Shown: positions 54,293 through 63,158, counted from the first letter of the stretch. The stretch: DNA of 64,000 nt from Chitinophagaceae bacterium (GCA_014379965.1 JACMKU010000123.1:45732-109731); one strand, 5' to 3'. The notes: generated by a model not told the origin, from the sequence alone. Made by a program: numbers and translations.

Positions 54293-54381
54293 AATCGGGA
54301 ATTGGGAATCAGGAATCGGGCTTGCGATTGAAAAGTGTATACGATTCGTGAAGCCCAATTCCCGATTCCCAATTCCCGATT
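54293..54381. repeat. Inverted-tandem element, 'GGGAATTGGGAATC' family
   Basis: 30-nt arms 54293-54322 and 54352-54381 match at 28 of 30 positions. The loop (TGCGATTGAAAAG ... ACGATTCGTGA) is 24/29 identical to that of the copy at 25676-25771, so the two are copies of one element. It follows the NlpC/P60 gene. Confidence 0.96.
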
Positions 54382-54484
54382 CCTTTATAATGATTACACA
54401 ACCGTTTGCGAATTCCCTCCTCGAAAACTACCATCGGAATTAGTATATTTAGTACTGACAAGGTGCCCATTGCCCTACCTCCAT

Positions 54485-57217
54485 ATGAAGTCCCTCCTCA
54501 ATAAAAAAATACTGCTCGTCGTAGCCCTGTTGATTGCAGGCTTGATCGTATATCAATTTCTTTCCCGACCGAAGAAGGTTGATTTTAGTGCAGACGTAAA
54601 ACCCATTCTAAATAAGAATTGCATTACCTGTCACGGAGGCGTGAGGGCAAAGGCTGGATTCAGTTTATTGTTCCGTGAAGAGGCGCTGGCAAAGACGGAA
54701 TCAGGAAAATATGCTATCATTCCCGGCGACCCTGAAGGGAGTGAAATGATCCGCCGCATAACACTTAATGATCCCGAGGAAAGAATGCCTTACCGTCATG
54801 ATCCCTTAAGCAAAAAAGACATCAGCACTCTAAAACGTTGGATAAGGCAAGGCGCCGAATGGGGCGATCACTGGGCATATCTGCCTGTGAAACCCGTCGA
54901 GCTACCAGATGTTTCCAATGAATGGGCGAAGACCGACCTGGATAAATTCATTTTCTCACGCCTCGAGGAGGCAAAACTCAAACCATCGGCAGCAGCGGAT
55001 AAGGCAGTCATGGTGCGAAGAGCCAGCCTCGACCTGACAGGCATGTTGCCATCGTCGACAGTCGCAGAACAATATTTGAAGGACAGCAGCAGTACTTCTT
55101 ATGAAACCCTGGTCGATTCATTATTGGCTTCTCCACATTTTGGAGAAAGATGGGCTTCCGTTTGGCTCGACATCGCTCGCTATGCGGATACTAAAGGGTA
55201 TGAGTCCGACCAGGGAAGGACGATCTGGCAATATCGTGATTGGGTGATCAGGGCATTCAACGAGGACAAACCATATGATCGTTTTCTGCATGAACAAATC
55301 GCTGGTGATCTCCTGCCTGATCCCACCGATGCGGATTACATCGCTACTGCTTTTCACCGCAATTCGATGAATAATGACGAAGGCGGAACTGACAATGAAG
55401 AATTCAGGACTGCCGCGGTGATTGATCGCGTCAATACTACCTGGGAAGGATTGATGGGCACTACATTTTCCTGTGTTCAGTGTCATAGTCATCCTTATGA
55501 TCCCTTCCGTCATGATGAGTATTATAAATTCCTCGCTTTCTTCAATAACACCCGCGATGAAGATGTTGGGGGAGAATACCCGGTCCTCAGGGATCTAAAT
55601 GATACGCTTAAAGGTCAACTATCATCTGTGGTTTCGTGGTTGAAGGAAAATTCCTCCGAATCGCAGGCGCAGGCAATGAGAAACCTAGTGAGGACATGGC
55701 AACCTGCCCTTAATTCAAATCATGCAGACAGCCTGTCCAATGCAGTTGTCATCAATAACAACGACATCCTACTCGTTCGCAAGAACGCGATCATCAAACT
55801 AAAGCAGGTCGACCTCGAGAAGGTAAACCACATGGTCAGCCGATTTTTCACAGTAAAGAAGGGAGGAGTCATAAAAATTCGCAGGGACACACCCGATGGT
55901 GTGTTATTGGGATCGACCAAGCTCGATACTGCAGGCAGGATTCAATTCATGGCTGTTGATATGCCCGAACAGAGTGGCGTACACGACATATACATCACTT
56001 ATGATAACCCAGGATTAAAGAGCACGGAGGATGCGGTATATATCGATTGGTTTTCTTTTACGCAACAGTTCCCAGGTAAAGGCAAACGGGATTACGAAAG
56101 CAATAAAAAAACATTCTGGAAGCTACTCACAGCGGATATTAGCGCTACGCCCGTGATGATGGAAACGACTCCTACGAGGCATCGCACGACTCATGTATTC
56201 GAACGCGGCAATTGGCGCGAAACAGGTAAAGAGGTGGAGGCCGATGTGCCTAATTCCCTCAAGTTCGCGATGCCTGCAAATGCGCCGAAGAACAGGATAG
56301 GGCTTGCAATGTGGCTGACCGATAAGAAAAATCCGCTGGTATCGAGAACCATCGTGAATCGACTTTGGGAGCAGCTGTTTGGAACGGGTTTAGTTGAGAC
56401 TCTCGAAGACATGGGCACGCAGGGAATTCCACCTACTCACAAAGAATTACTCGACTTCCTATCCCTAAGGCTGATGAACGATCACGGATGGAGTGTCAAG
56501 AAGCTTTTGAAGGAAATGGTGATGAGCGCAACCTATCGCCAGGACTCCAAGTTCACTGACGAACTAAAGGAAAAAGATCTATTCAACAGGTATTATGCAA
56601 GAGGTCCACGCGTGAGACTGAGCGCCGAGCAGTTGCGTGATCAGCATTTGTGCATCAGCGGCGTCATCAACAATAAAATGTATGGTCCAGGAGTAAAGCC
56701 CTGGCAACCCGAGGGCATTTGGCTTTCGCCATATAATGGATCTAAATGGGAAATGAATAAAAATGGCGATCAATACCGCAGGGGAATATATACGTATTGG
56801 AAACGAACCTCTGCTTATCCATCGATGATTGCATTCGATGCACCTCAGCGTGCAGTATGTAGTCCCCGACGGATACGAACTAATACACCTTTGCAGGCAC
56901 TCGTTACTCTAAACGATTCCGCTTATCTCGATATGGCGCGGCATTTTGCCTGGAGAATGAAAAAGGAAATGGCTGGCAACGTTCAACAACAAATAGCGAA
57001 AGGATACGAGATGATGTTGTACAAAACAATACCCGCAGTCAAACTAAAGGTGTTTGTTGACCTGTACAACCAGGCCGTGGACGAGTTTAAGAAGGACAGT
57101 GACCAGACCTGCGAAATGGTTGGGGTGAACAGTGATAAAAATAATCCGTATGTTGCGGCATTAGTAGTTGTCGCGAATGCGATGTTGAACCTTGATGAAG
57201 TTGTTATGAAGAATTGA
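54485..57217 (+). CDS. PSCyt1-DUF1549-DUF1553 cytochrome-type protein
   Basis: 910 residues from ATG 54485 (MKSLLNKKILLVVALLIAG, N-terminal membrane anchor or signal). In order: Planctomycete-type cytochrome C domain with KNCITCH (C46-H50) and MPYRHDPLS; DUF1549 (about 145-350) with SFSCVQCHSHPYDPF (C330-H334, possible second heme); a carbohydrate-binding-like insert (~470-590, GVIKIRRDTPDGVLLG); DUF1553 (about 600-880) with TRTIVNRLWEQLFG, RLSAEQLRDQ and PRRIRTNTPLQALVTLND. Such proteins are always paired with DUF1501 proteins, as here, and are abundant in Planctomycetes. Biochemical role unproven; polysaccharide breakdown or electron transfer outside the inner membrane is suspected. Confidence 0.92.
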   Translation: MKSLLNKKILLVVALLIAGLIVYQFLSRPKKVDFSADVKPILNKNCITCHGGVRAKAGFSLLFREEALAKTESGKYAIIPGDPEGSEMIRRITLNDPEERMPYRHDPLSKKDISTLKRWIRQGAEWGDHWAYLPVKPVELPDVSNEWAKTDLDKFIFSRLEEAKLKPSAAADKAVMVRRASLDLTGMLPSSTVAEQYLKDSSSTSYETLVDSLLASPHFGERWASVWLDIARYADTKGYESDQGRTIWQYRDWVIRAFNEDKPYDRFLHEQIAGDLLPDPTDADYIATAFHRNSMNNDEGGTDNEEFRTAAVIDRVNTTWEGLMGTTFSCVQCHSHPYDPFRHDEYYKFLAFFNNTRDEDVGGEYPVLRDLNDTLKGQLSSVVSWLKENSSESQAQAMRNLVRTWQPALNSNHADSLSNAVVINNNDILLVRKNAIIKLKQVDLEKVNHMVSRFFTVKKGGVIKIRRDTPDGVLLGSTKLDTAGRIQFMAVDMPEQSGVHDIYITYDNPGLKSTEDAVYIDWFSFTQQFPGKGKRDYESNKKTFWKLLTADISATPVMMETTPTRHRTTHVFERGNWRETGKEVEADVPNSLKFAMPANAPKNRIGLAMWLTDKKNPLVSRTIVNRLWEQLFGTGLVETLEDMGTQGIPPTHKELLDFLSLRLMNDHGWSVKKLLKEMVMSATYRQDSKFTDELKEKDLFNRYYARGPRVRLSAEQLRDQHLCISGVINNKMYGPGVKPWQPEGIWLSPYNGSKWEMNKNGDQYRRGIYTYWKRTSAYPSMIAFDAPQRAVCSPRRIRTNTPLQALVTLNDSAYLDMARHFAWRMKKEMAGNVQQQIAKGYEMMLYKTIPAVKLKVFVDLYNQAVDEFKKDSDQTCEMVGVNSDKNNPYVAALVVVANAMLNLDEVVMKN

Positions 57218-57227
57218 ATTCAGGAAT

Positions 57228-57316
57228 GTAAAATCTAGAATCTAGAATGTAAAATGTAAAAGGTGGTGGATGCTTTCCAAATAAATTATCTCGGCGCCTC
57301 TGCGTGAACTCCAAAA
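57228..57316. repeat. Degenerate single-arm repeats between the DUF1553 and DUF1501 genes
   Basis: GAATGTAAAATCTAGAATC-type units (57230-57262) with a small TCTAGA palindrome, then CTCGGCGCCTCTGCGTGAAC (57289-57308), which resembles the TCTTTGCGTGAAAC arm of the CGCAAAG family. No long inverted pairing. Confidence 0.65.
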
Positions 57317-57325
57317 ACTCATATA

Positions 57326-58837
57326 ATGACACAGAAGGAACTCCATGACCAGCGGCTGATAAGAGAAGCACAAGATACCGTGAGGCGTATGCATACCCGC
57401 AGGCACTTTCTTAAGGAAAGCGCTATGGGGCTTGGTGCCCTTGCTATGGGTTCATTGCTGGGAAATTGTGGAAGGAGACATGAGAACGTCATGTCACAAC
57501 CCGCCTTCGATCCGGCGCATCCACTTCTTTCGAAGTCGCCGCCGTTTGCCGGAAAAGCGAGGAGCGTGATTTATCTGCACATGGCCGGCGCACCTTCTCA
57601 ACTCGAACTCTTCGATTTCAAGCCGGAACTCACAAAAATGGATGGACAGGATTGCCCGCCATCGTTGATGGAAGGGAAACAGTTTGCATTCATTCGCGGA
57701 GTTCCGAAAATGTTAGGGCCGCAGGCAAAGTTTGCACAGCATGGCGAAAGCCGGGCGTGGGTGAGTGAACACCTTCCACATTTCTCAACTGTAGTGGATG
57801 AAGTGAGTTTCCTGAAGTCTGTGACTACGGATCAGTTTAATCACGCCCCTGCGCAATTATTATTGCATACAGGTAGTCCAAGACTTGGCAGACCGAGTAT
57901 GGGAAGTTGGGTTACTTATGGATTAGGAACCGACAATCAGAACCTGCCTGGTTTTGTGGTATTGACAAGTGGTGGTAGTTTTCCTGATGCAGGAAAAAGT
58001 GTATGGGGAAGTGGATTCCTTCCTTCGGTGTACCAGGGAGTACAATGTCGCAGTGAGGGAGATCCCGTGCTGTTCATTAAAGATCCTCATGGCATGAGCC
58101 GCGATATGCGAAAAGCATCTATCGATGCGATAAACAAAGCGAACCAGCAGGAGTACGAAGAATATAACGATCCCGAGATATTGTCACGTATCTCTCAATA
58201 CGAGATGGCATACAGGATGCAGATCACGGCACCGGAGGTGATGAATATTAATGATGAGCCGGAATACATTCACGAGATGTATGGCACGAAGCCCGGCAAG
58301 GCGTGTTTCGCCAACAATGTCTTACTCGCAAGGAAACTTGTTGAAAAAGGAGTGCGCTATGTACAGTTATTCGATTGGGGTTGGGACGCCCACGGAGATG
58401 CGCCATACAATGCGCTTAATATCGGTCTCATAAACAAGTATCGAAGCGTGGATAAGGCGATCACGGCGCTGCTGTTGGATCTCAAACAACGAGGCTTGCT
58501 CGAGGAGACATTAGTAGTCTGGGGTGGAGAGTTCGGCAGAACCCCAATGATGGAGAACCGTAATGGCAATCAGAATCCATACAAGGGCCGCGATCATCAT
58601 ACGGCCGCGTTTACAATCTGGATGGCTGGTGGTGGTATCAAAAAAGGATTCACGTATGGGGAAACCGATGAGATCGGTTACTATCCAATCAGCGGAAAGG
58701 TAGAGGCATTCGATATTCAGGCGACCATACTGAAACAATTAGGATTCGATCATGAGCAATTTACTTATCCGTTCCAGGGTCGTCCATTCAGGCTGACCGA
58801 TGTGGGAGGAAAAGTGATACACGATATTATTGCATAG
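57326..58837 (+). CDS. DUF1501 protein (Tat-exported)
   Basis: 503 residues. Twin-arginine signal THTRRHFLKESAMGLGALAMG-like at residues 24-45, followed by a possible lipobox-like Cys (GNCGRR). DUF1501 body: IYLHMAGAPSQLELFDFKP, GVRYVQLFDWGWDAHG, LVVWGGEFGRTPM and GRDHHTAAFTIWMAGGGIKKG. The fold is related to sulfatases/alkaline phosphatases and lacks a known sulfatase Cys/Ser-modification motif. It follows the DUF1553 gene, its usual partner, and overlaps an operon with the next gene (20-nt gap). Confidence 0.93.
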   Translation: MTQKELHDQRLIREAQDTVRRMHTRRHFLKESAMGLGALAMGSLLGNCGRRHENVMSQPAFDPAHPLLSKSPPFAGKARSVIYLHMAGAPSQLELFDFKPELTKMDGQDCPPSLMEGKQFAFIRGVPKMLGPQAKFAQHGESRAWVSEHLPHFSTVVDEVSFLKSVTTDQFNHAPAQLLLHTGSPRLGRPSMGSWVTYGLGTDNQNLPGFVVLTSGGSFPDAGKSVWGSGFLPSVYQGVQCRSEGDPVLFIKDPHGMSRDMRKASIDAINKANQQEYEEYNDPEILSRISQYEMAYRMQITAPEVMNINDEPEYIHEMYGTKPGKACFANNVLLARKLVEKGVRYVQLFDWGWDAHGDAPYNALNIGLINKYRSVDKAITALLLDLKQRGLLEETLVVWGGEFGRTPMMENRNGNQNPYKGRDHHTAAFTIWMAGGGIKKGFTYGETDEIGYYPISGKVEAFDIQATILKQLGFDHEQFTYPFQGRPFRLTDVGGKVIHDIIA

Positions 58838-58857
58838 ACCACCTTAACTACACTACT

Positions 58858-59787
58858 TTGAACCGTAAAGACTTCATTCGCCTTGCATCTGCATCGGCAA
58901 CAGCCGTGGTGACTAATCCTCTTGAAACAATCATCTCTGAGCCTGCGCCTGTCTTCAGTAGCAACAAGAACTTTGAGTTGAAGATCCTGGCAACTAACTG
59001 GGGCTTCAATGGTACAACGGACGAATTTTGTGCCGCGGCGAAAAAAGAGGGATACGATGGTATCGAGGTATGGTGGCCTGGTGATAAGAAAGGGCAGGAC
59101 GAATTGTTTGCTGCGCTGAAGAAACATTCCCTGGAACTTGGAATTCTTCTTGGAGGATGGCAGACCGATTGGAAGGAACATCTTGATACGTTTAAAAAGG
59201 TAACCGGCGATGCCGCGAGAAATACTTCGCAATCTCTTTTATACATCAATTGTCATTCCGGGAGAGATCATTTCAGTTTTGAACAGAATAAATTATTTAT
59301 CGAGCATACAGCCGCTGTTTCGAAGGAGACTGGTGTGCTGATCTGCCACGAGACACATAGGGGCCGGATAATGTTTGCCGCACATGTAACTCGCCAATAC
59401 ATGGAAAAGTATCCGGGATTAAAGCTTACGTTTGATGTATCCCACTGGTGTAATGTGCATGAAAGCTTATTGGATGATCAGCAGGAGACGTTGAAGATGG
59501 CGCTTGAGAGAACGGAACATGTTCATGCACGCATTGGGCACGCGGAAGGACCACAGGTTAATGATCCTCGCGCACCGGAGTGGCAGACGACTGTCAAGAA
59601 GCACCTGGAATGGTGGGACGCCATCGCCGAAAGGAAGAAGAAGAACGGCGAACGAATGACGATCCTCACCGAATTCGGACCAGCGGACTATATGCCGACT
59701 CTTCCTTACACTCGCCAACCTCTAGCTGACCAGTGGGCGATCAATGTGTATATGATGAAATTACTTAGGGAAAGATATTCGAAATAA
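58858..59787 (+). CDS. Sugar phosphate isomerase/epimerase-like TIM-barrel protein
   Basis: 309 residues, TTG start at 58858, 20 nt after DUF1501. N-terminus NRKDFIRLASASATAVVTNP looks like a weak Tat-type signal. An AP-endonuclease-2-like xylose-isomerase barrel: EGYDGIEVWWPG, ICHETHRGR, KLTFDVSHWCNVHES, HVHARIGHAEGPQ and LTEFGP supply the expected metal-binding Glu/His/Asp residues. Possibly acts on a sugar released by the partner proteins (inference). Confidence 0.85.
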   Translation: MNRKDFIRLASASATAVVTNPLETIISEPAPVFSSNKNFELKILATNWGFNGTTDEFCAAAKKEGYDGIEVWWPGDKKGQDELFAALKKHSLELGILLGGWQTDWKEHLDTFKKVTGDAARNTSQSLLYINCHSGRDHFSFEQNKLFIEHTAAVSKETGVLICHETHRGRIMFAAHVTRQYMEKYPGLKLTFDVSHWCNVHESLLDDQQETLKMALERTEHVHARIGHAEGPQVNDPRAPEWQTTVKKHLEWWDAIAERKKKNGERMTILTEFGPADYMPTLPYTRQPLADQWAINVYMMKLLRERYSK

Positions 59788-59873
59788 GGTCGTCCAGCGA
59801 TAGCGAAGCGATACATTGCAAACGAGCAAGTCTAGAGACCCTCAGAAGAACCGAGAGGTACAGAGTAAAGAAG

Positions 59874-59914
59874 CCCTTTGCGTCTTTGCGAAACTTTGCG
59901 TCTTTGCGTGAAAA
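59874..59914. repeat. Single right arm of the 'CGCAAAG' family
   Basis: CCCTTTGCGTCTTTGCG ... TCTTTGCGTGAAA, matching the right arm of 1118-1213. Preceding 59788-59873 holds CCTCAGAAGAACCGAGAGG-like imperfect palindrome. The left arm is missing. Confidence 0.88.
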
Positions 59915-59928
59915 CATTTATAACTGAA

Positions 59929-61326
59929 ATGACTATTTTATCCATCATTGATCTTATTGCACCCTTTCATCCCGTTCTCGTCCATCTCCCCATCGGCATT
60001 CTACTCCTTGCCTGCTTTTTTCAATGGCTAACGATCAGGAACGGCTACGCATTCCTGCGTCCTGCTATACCAGTTGCTTTGTTTTGGGGGATGATAGGCG
60101 CTGTTGTTTCATGCATTACGGGTTACCTGTTGGCTCTAAGCGGCGAATATGATGAAACATTGGCCGGACGCCACCTGTGGTTCGGTATTGCCGTAGCCAT
60201 TTTCTCCCTTATAATGTATGTGCTTCATAGGCTCTCGATAAACGAGCGCGCAGCACGATGGCTTTCTCTTGTGTTAGTAATTCTCATCGCCATCACGGGC
60301 CACTTAGGAGGCACACTCACACATGGCGCCGGTTACCTGACTGCTGGTCTAAGTACAGAAGGAAAGAAACAAACGGCATTGAAGCCAATACCTAATATCC
60401 AGGAGGCAGCGGTATATGCAGACATCGTTCAGCCCGTTCTCGAAGCAAAATGTTTTAGTTGTCATGGACCGTCTAAACAAAAGGGTAAGCTCAGGCTCGA
60501 TTCACCACAATCCATTCTTGCGGGTGGGAAGGATGGCAAAGTGCTTATTCCAGGTAAAGCGGACGAAAGCGAGATGGTCAAGCGCATTTTACTTCCTATC
60601 GACGATGATGATCATATGCCTCCTAAGGCAAAACCACAGCTAACAGAAAACGAGGTGGAGTTGCTGCAGTGGTGGGTTGGCAGCGGCGCCGATTTCAACA
60701 AGAAAGTCAAGGAACTCCAGGTGACAGAGAAAGTTCAGCCAGTACTTCAGACCCTTCAATCGGGTGACAAGTTGGGAAAAACCTTGACCGATGTTCCGGA
60801 AGCACCTGTTGCCAAAGCTGATGAGAAAGTGATCGCGAGGTTGCGACAGGCAGGCGTGGTGGTCATTCCCGTTGCACTAAACAGTAATTACTTATTGGCG
60901 AATTTCATTACTGCAGGCCCAATGGTCGATAGTACGCTTCCATTGCTACGCTCGCTGAAGGACCAATTGATATGGCTACGACTCGATAACACTCCGATTG
61001 GCGACTCCGCGCTTGATCATGTGGCGGCGCTCACGTCGCTAAGGCGAATTCAATTGAATAATACAAACATTACCGATAAGGGGCTGGTGAAACTGAAATC
61101 ACTAACTCATTTGCAATCTCTGAATTTGGTTGGAACCAAAATTTCGGCGGCTGGATTACTCCCGCTGCAGAAACTAATCAACCTGAAGAATCTCTATCTC
61201 TACCAGACGAATGTGAGTCGTAACGATTTCAATAATCTTCAAAAAGCGTTTCCTTCGGCAGTTCTGGATACTGGGAAGTATCACGTTCCGACACTGGCTG
61301 CGGATACAACAGAGATTAAGTTTTAA
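59929..61326 (+). CDS. DUF2231 membrane / cytochrome c / leucine-rich repeat protein
   Basis: 465 residues from ATG 59929; the extension to 59878 is repeat DNA. Residues 1-~140: four membrane helices with FHPVLVHLPIGILL and HLGGTLTHGAGYL (DUF2231-like). Residues ~160-235: PSCyt1-type cytochrome domain with KCFSCHG (C175-H179) and a distal methionine in DDHMPPKAKP. Residues ~330-440: leucine-rich repeats (LRRIQLNNTNITDKGLVKLKSL, LQSLNLVGTKISAAGL, LKNLYLYQTNVS). Completes the DUF1553/DUF1501 module; likely inner-membrane electron-transfer partner (inference). Confidence 0.9.
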   Translation: MTILSIIDLIAPFHPVLVHLPIGILLLACFFQWLTIRNGYAFLRPAIPVALFWGMIGAVVSCITGYLLALSGEYDETLAGRHLWFGIAVAIFSLIMYVLHRLSINERAARWLSLVLVILIAITGHLGGTLTHGAGYLTAGLSTEGKKQTALKPIPNIQEAAVYADIVQPVLEAKCFSCHGPSKQKGKLRLDSPQSILAGGKDGKVLIPGKADESEMVKRILLPIDDDDHMPPKAKPQLTENEVELLQWWVGSGADFNKKVKELQVTEKVQPVLQTLQSGDKLGKTLTDVPEAPVAKADEKVIARLRQAGVVVIPVALNSNYLLANFITAGPMVDSTLPLLRSLKDQLIWLRLDNTPIGDSALDHVAALTSLRRIQLNNTNITDKGLVKLKSLTHLQSLNLVGTKISAAGLLPLQKLINLKNLYLYQTNVSRNDFNNLQKAFPSAVLDTGKYHVPTLAADTTEIKF

Positions 61327-61331
61327 GAAGT

Positions 61332-61423
61332 TTGACCGCAGATCGTCATGATTGTTATGATTTACGCGGATTAAATTATTAAATCTGCATTAATCATAAA
61401 CAATCATGACGATCTGCGGTCAA
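61332..61423. repeat. Long palindromic hairpin filling a convergent gap, 'ACCGCAGATCG' type
   Basis: Perfect 25-bp pairing 61332-61356 with 61399-61423, continuing after a 1-nt bulge (ATGATT, ACGCGGATT with mismatches) to about 40 bp, with a 6-nt tip. Unlike the others the arms are not tandem arrays. It ends 1 nt before the stop of the enoyl-CoA hydratase gene and begins 5 nt after the upstream stop. Confidence 0.95.
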
Positions 61424-61424
61424 T

Positions 61425-62198
61425 TCATTTACCCTTAAAGACAGGCTTCCGCTTCTCCAGGAAAGCCGTCGCTCCCTCCTTCATATCCTCCGTATTGAAG
61501 CATTCACCGAATTTCTTTATTTCGAAGTCATATCCTTCCTGCGTATGATCGAAGTGATTAACGGCTTCGATGATCTTTGATACAGCGACAGGGGCCTTCG
61601 ATTGTATCAGGCTGAGTGTCTCCCTTGTTTTTGTCAATAACTCTTCCGGGCTTGTTACTTTATTCACCATACCGAACTCGTGTGCTTCTTTAGCCGTGAT
61701 CATATTTCCTGTCATCAATATTTCCATCGCGCGGTTTTTACCGAATAGCTGTGTCAGCCGTTGCGTTCCGCCATAGCCCGGTATGAGTCCAAGATTGACT
61801 TCGGGTTGACCGAACCTTGCATTTTCAGAGGCATATATGAAATGACATGCGAGTGCAAGTTCACAGCCACCGCCAAGTGCAAATCCATTTACCGCTGCAA
61901 CTACGGGCTTGGGACAATTTTCAATCTTATCGAAAACCAACTGGCCGCGCTTTGCCAGTCCATTTGCATCGTCGGATTTCAATTCGAGGAATTCACTGAT
62001 ATCCGCGCCGGCTGCAAACGCCTTGGGACCTGCACCTGTAATGATCACTGATTTGATTTCTTTATCAGCATGCACCATATCCATGGCAGCATCGAGGTCA
62101 TTGAACACTTGTTTGTTCAGTGCATTAAGCTTGTCGGGGCGATTGATGGTAATGGTGCAGATGCCATCAGCAGTCTCTGCAAGTAGGGTAGTGTACAT
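61425..62198 (-). CDS. Enoyl-CoA hydratase/isomerase family protein
   Basis: 257 residues from ATG 62198 (MYTTLLAETADGICTITINRP); an ATG at 62225 would add nine residues. Crotonase fold: oxyanion-hole AFAAGADI and GFALGGGCELALAC, catalytic-type glutamates in QPEVNLGLIPGYGGTQRL. Both glutamates present suggests a true hydratase (crotonase), acting in fatty acid or branched-chain amino acid breakdown. Downstream of a small membrane protein and a B12-binding protein on the same strand. Confidence 0.94.
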   Translation of the reverse strand: MYTTLLAETADGICTITINRPDKLNALNKQVFNDLDAAMDMVHADKEIKSVIITGAGPKAFAAGADISEFLELKSDDANGLAKRGQLVFDKIENCPKPVVAAVNGFALGGGCELALACHFIYASENARFGQPEVNLGLIPGYGGTQRLTQLFGKNRAMEILMTGNMITAKEAHEFGMVNKVTSPEELLTKTRETLSLIQSKAPVAVSKIIEAVNHFDHTQEGYDFEIKKFGECFNTEDMKEGATAFLEKRKPVFKGK

Positions 62199-62266
62199 GG
62201 GAGGGTTTTGCCCAAAAATAGACAATCTGGTGAGAGCGGAGGCGAAAGTGAGTGCGGAGACCGCTA

Positions 62267-62512
62267 TTACATTCTTCGCTTCATTCTTTCAAAAGCGCCA
62301 TATAGACCGGCGCAACCGATGGTCACCAGAGAGATCAGGAAACTACCGGTGAAAAGAATCTTGCTGAAAAGGACTATCTCTTCTGTCCACGACATGGGGA
62401 AGTCGTAGGAAAGTGCCCTAATTATGATATAAAGGAATAGGGAAATGGTGCTTGCGGAATAAACTGCCTTTGCGGGAATGCTGTTGCGGTGCTGTACTAT
62501 AAATTGTCTCAT
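62267..62512 (-). CDS. Small two-helix membrane protein
   Basis: 81 residues. Helix 1 about 17-36 (VYSASTISLFLYIIIRALSY), helix 2 about 48-70 (ILFTGSFLISLVTIGCAGLYG), basic C-terminus (ERMKRRM). No family recognised. Placed 68 nt upstream of the enoyl-CoA hydratase on the same strand. Likely real from its amphipathic order and codon use, but unproven. Confidence 0.6.
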   Translation of the reverse strand: MRQFIVQHRNSIPAKAVYSASTISLFLYIIIRALSYDFPMSWTEEIVLFSKILFTGSFLISLVTIGCAGLYGAFERMKRRM

Positions 62513-62689
62513 GATTTAATTCCAACCAATAGTGTGATGGAGCCGCAAATGTAGAAGCTGCGTGGCAAGCTGCCAGTAGAAGATTAGCGAATGACCAGAA
62601 TGGGGCAATGAACTGCTTTTTCTGCAGGACGAAATGAGTGGGTGACAGGCCTAAAGGATTTTTTTGGTTCAAAAACGGAACTTTCGCTA

Positions 62690-63097
62690 TCAGAAACTGC
62701 GGTTATCCTTTACCCACTCCCTAATATAACCCGCGATTTCTGATGTGGATGTTCCAGGCGGGAAGAGCCTGCCAACTCCTTGTTGATTGAGTTCCTGCAT
62801 ATCTTCATCTGGGATGATGCCTCCGCCGGTGAGTAGAACATCGTCAAGACCTTTTTCTTTCATCAGGTTTATTAGCTTGGGAAAAACGGTCATGTGGGCG
62901 CCGGAGAGAATGCTGACTCCGATGGCATCGACATCTTCCTGTAATGCCGCATTGACAACCATCTCGGGGGTTTGACGAAGGCCAGTGTAGATGACTTCCA
63001 TGCCTGCATCGCGAAGGGCGGTGGCAATTACTTTCGCTCCACGATCGTGACCGTCGAGACCTACTTTAGCCACCAAAACTCTTACGGGTCTTTTCAT
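62690..63097 (-). CDS. Stand-alone cobalamin-binding domain protein (methylmalonyl-CoA mutase C-domain type)
   Basis: 135 residues. B12 'base-off/His-on' motif DGHDRG (D15-H17-G20), followed by GVSILSGAH and [12 protein letters not shown], all typical of the mutase C-terminal domain. No catalytic barrel is fused, so it must pair with a separate large subunit or act as a B12 carrier. Together with methylmalonyl-CoA epimerase at 37946 it indicates a methylmalonyl-CoA pathway. The mutase large subunit is not in the window. The 177-nt gap to the next gene downstream shows nothing recognised. Confidence 0.93.
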   Translation of the reverse strand: MKRPVRVLVAKVGLDGHDRGAKVIATALRDAGMEVIYTGLRQTPEMVVNAALQEDVDAIGVSILSGAHMTVFPKLINLMKEKGLDDVLLTGGGIIPDEDMQELNQQGVGRLFPPGTSTSEIAGYIREWVKDNRSF

Positions 63098-63158
63098 TTC
63101 GGCAATCTTGTATCCTCAAAAATACATTTCTTTGGGTAAGGGATGCTTAAATTACGGT

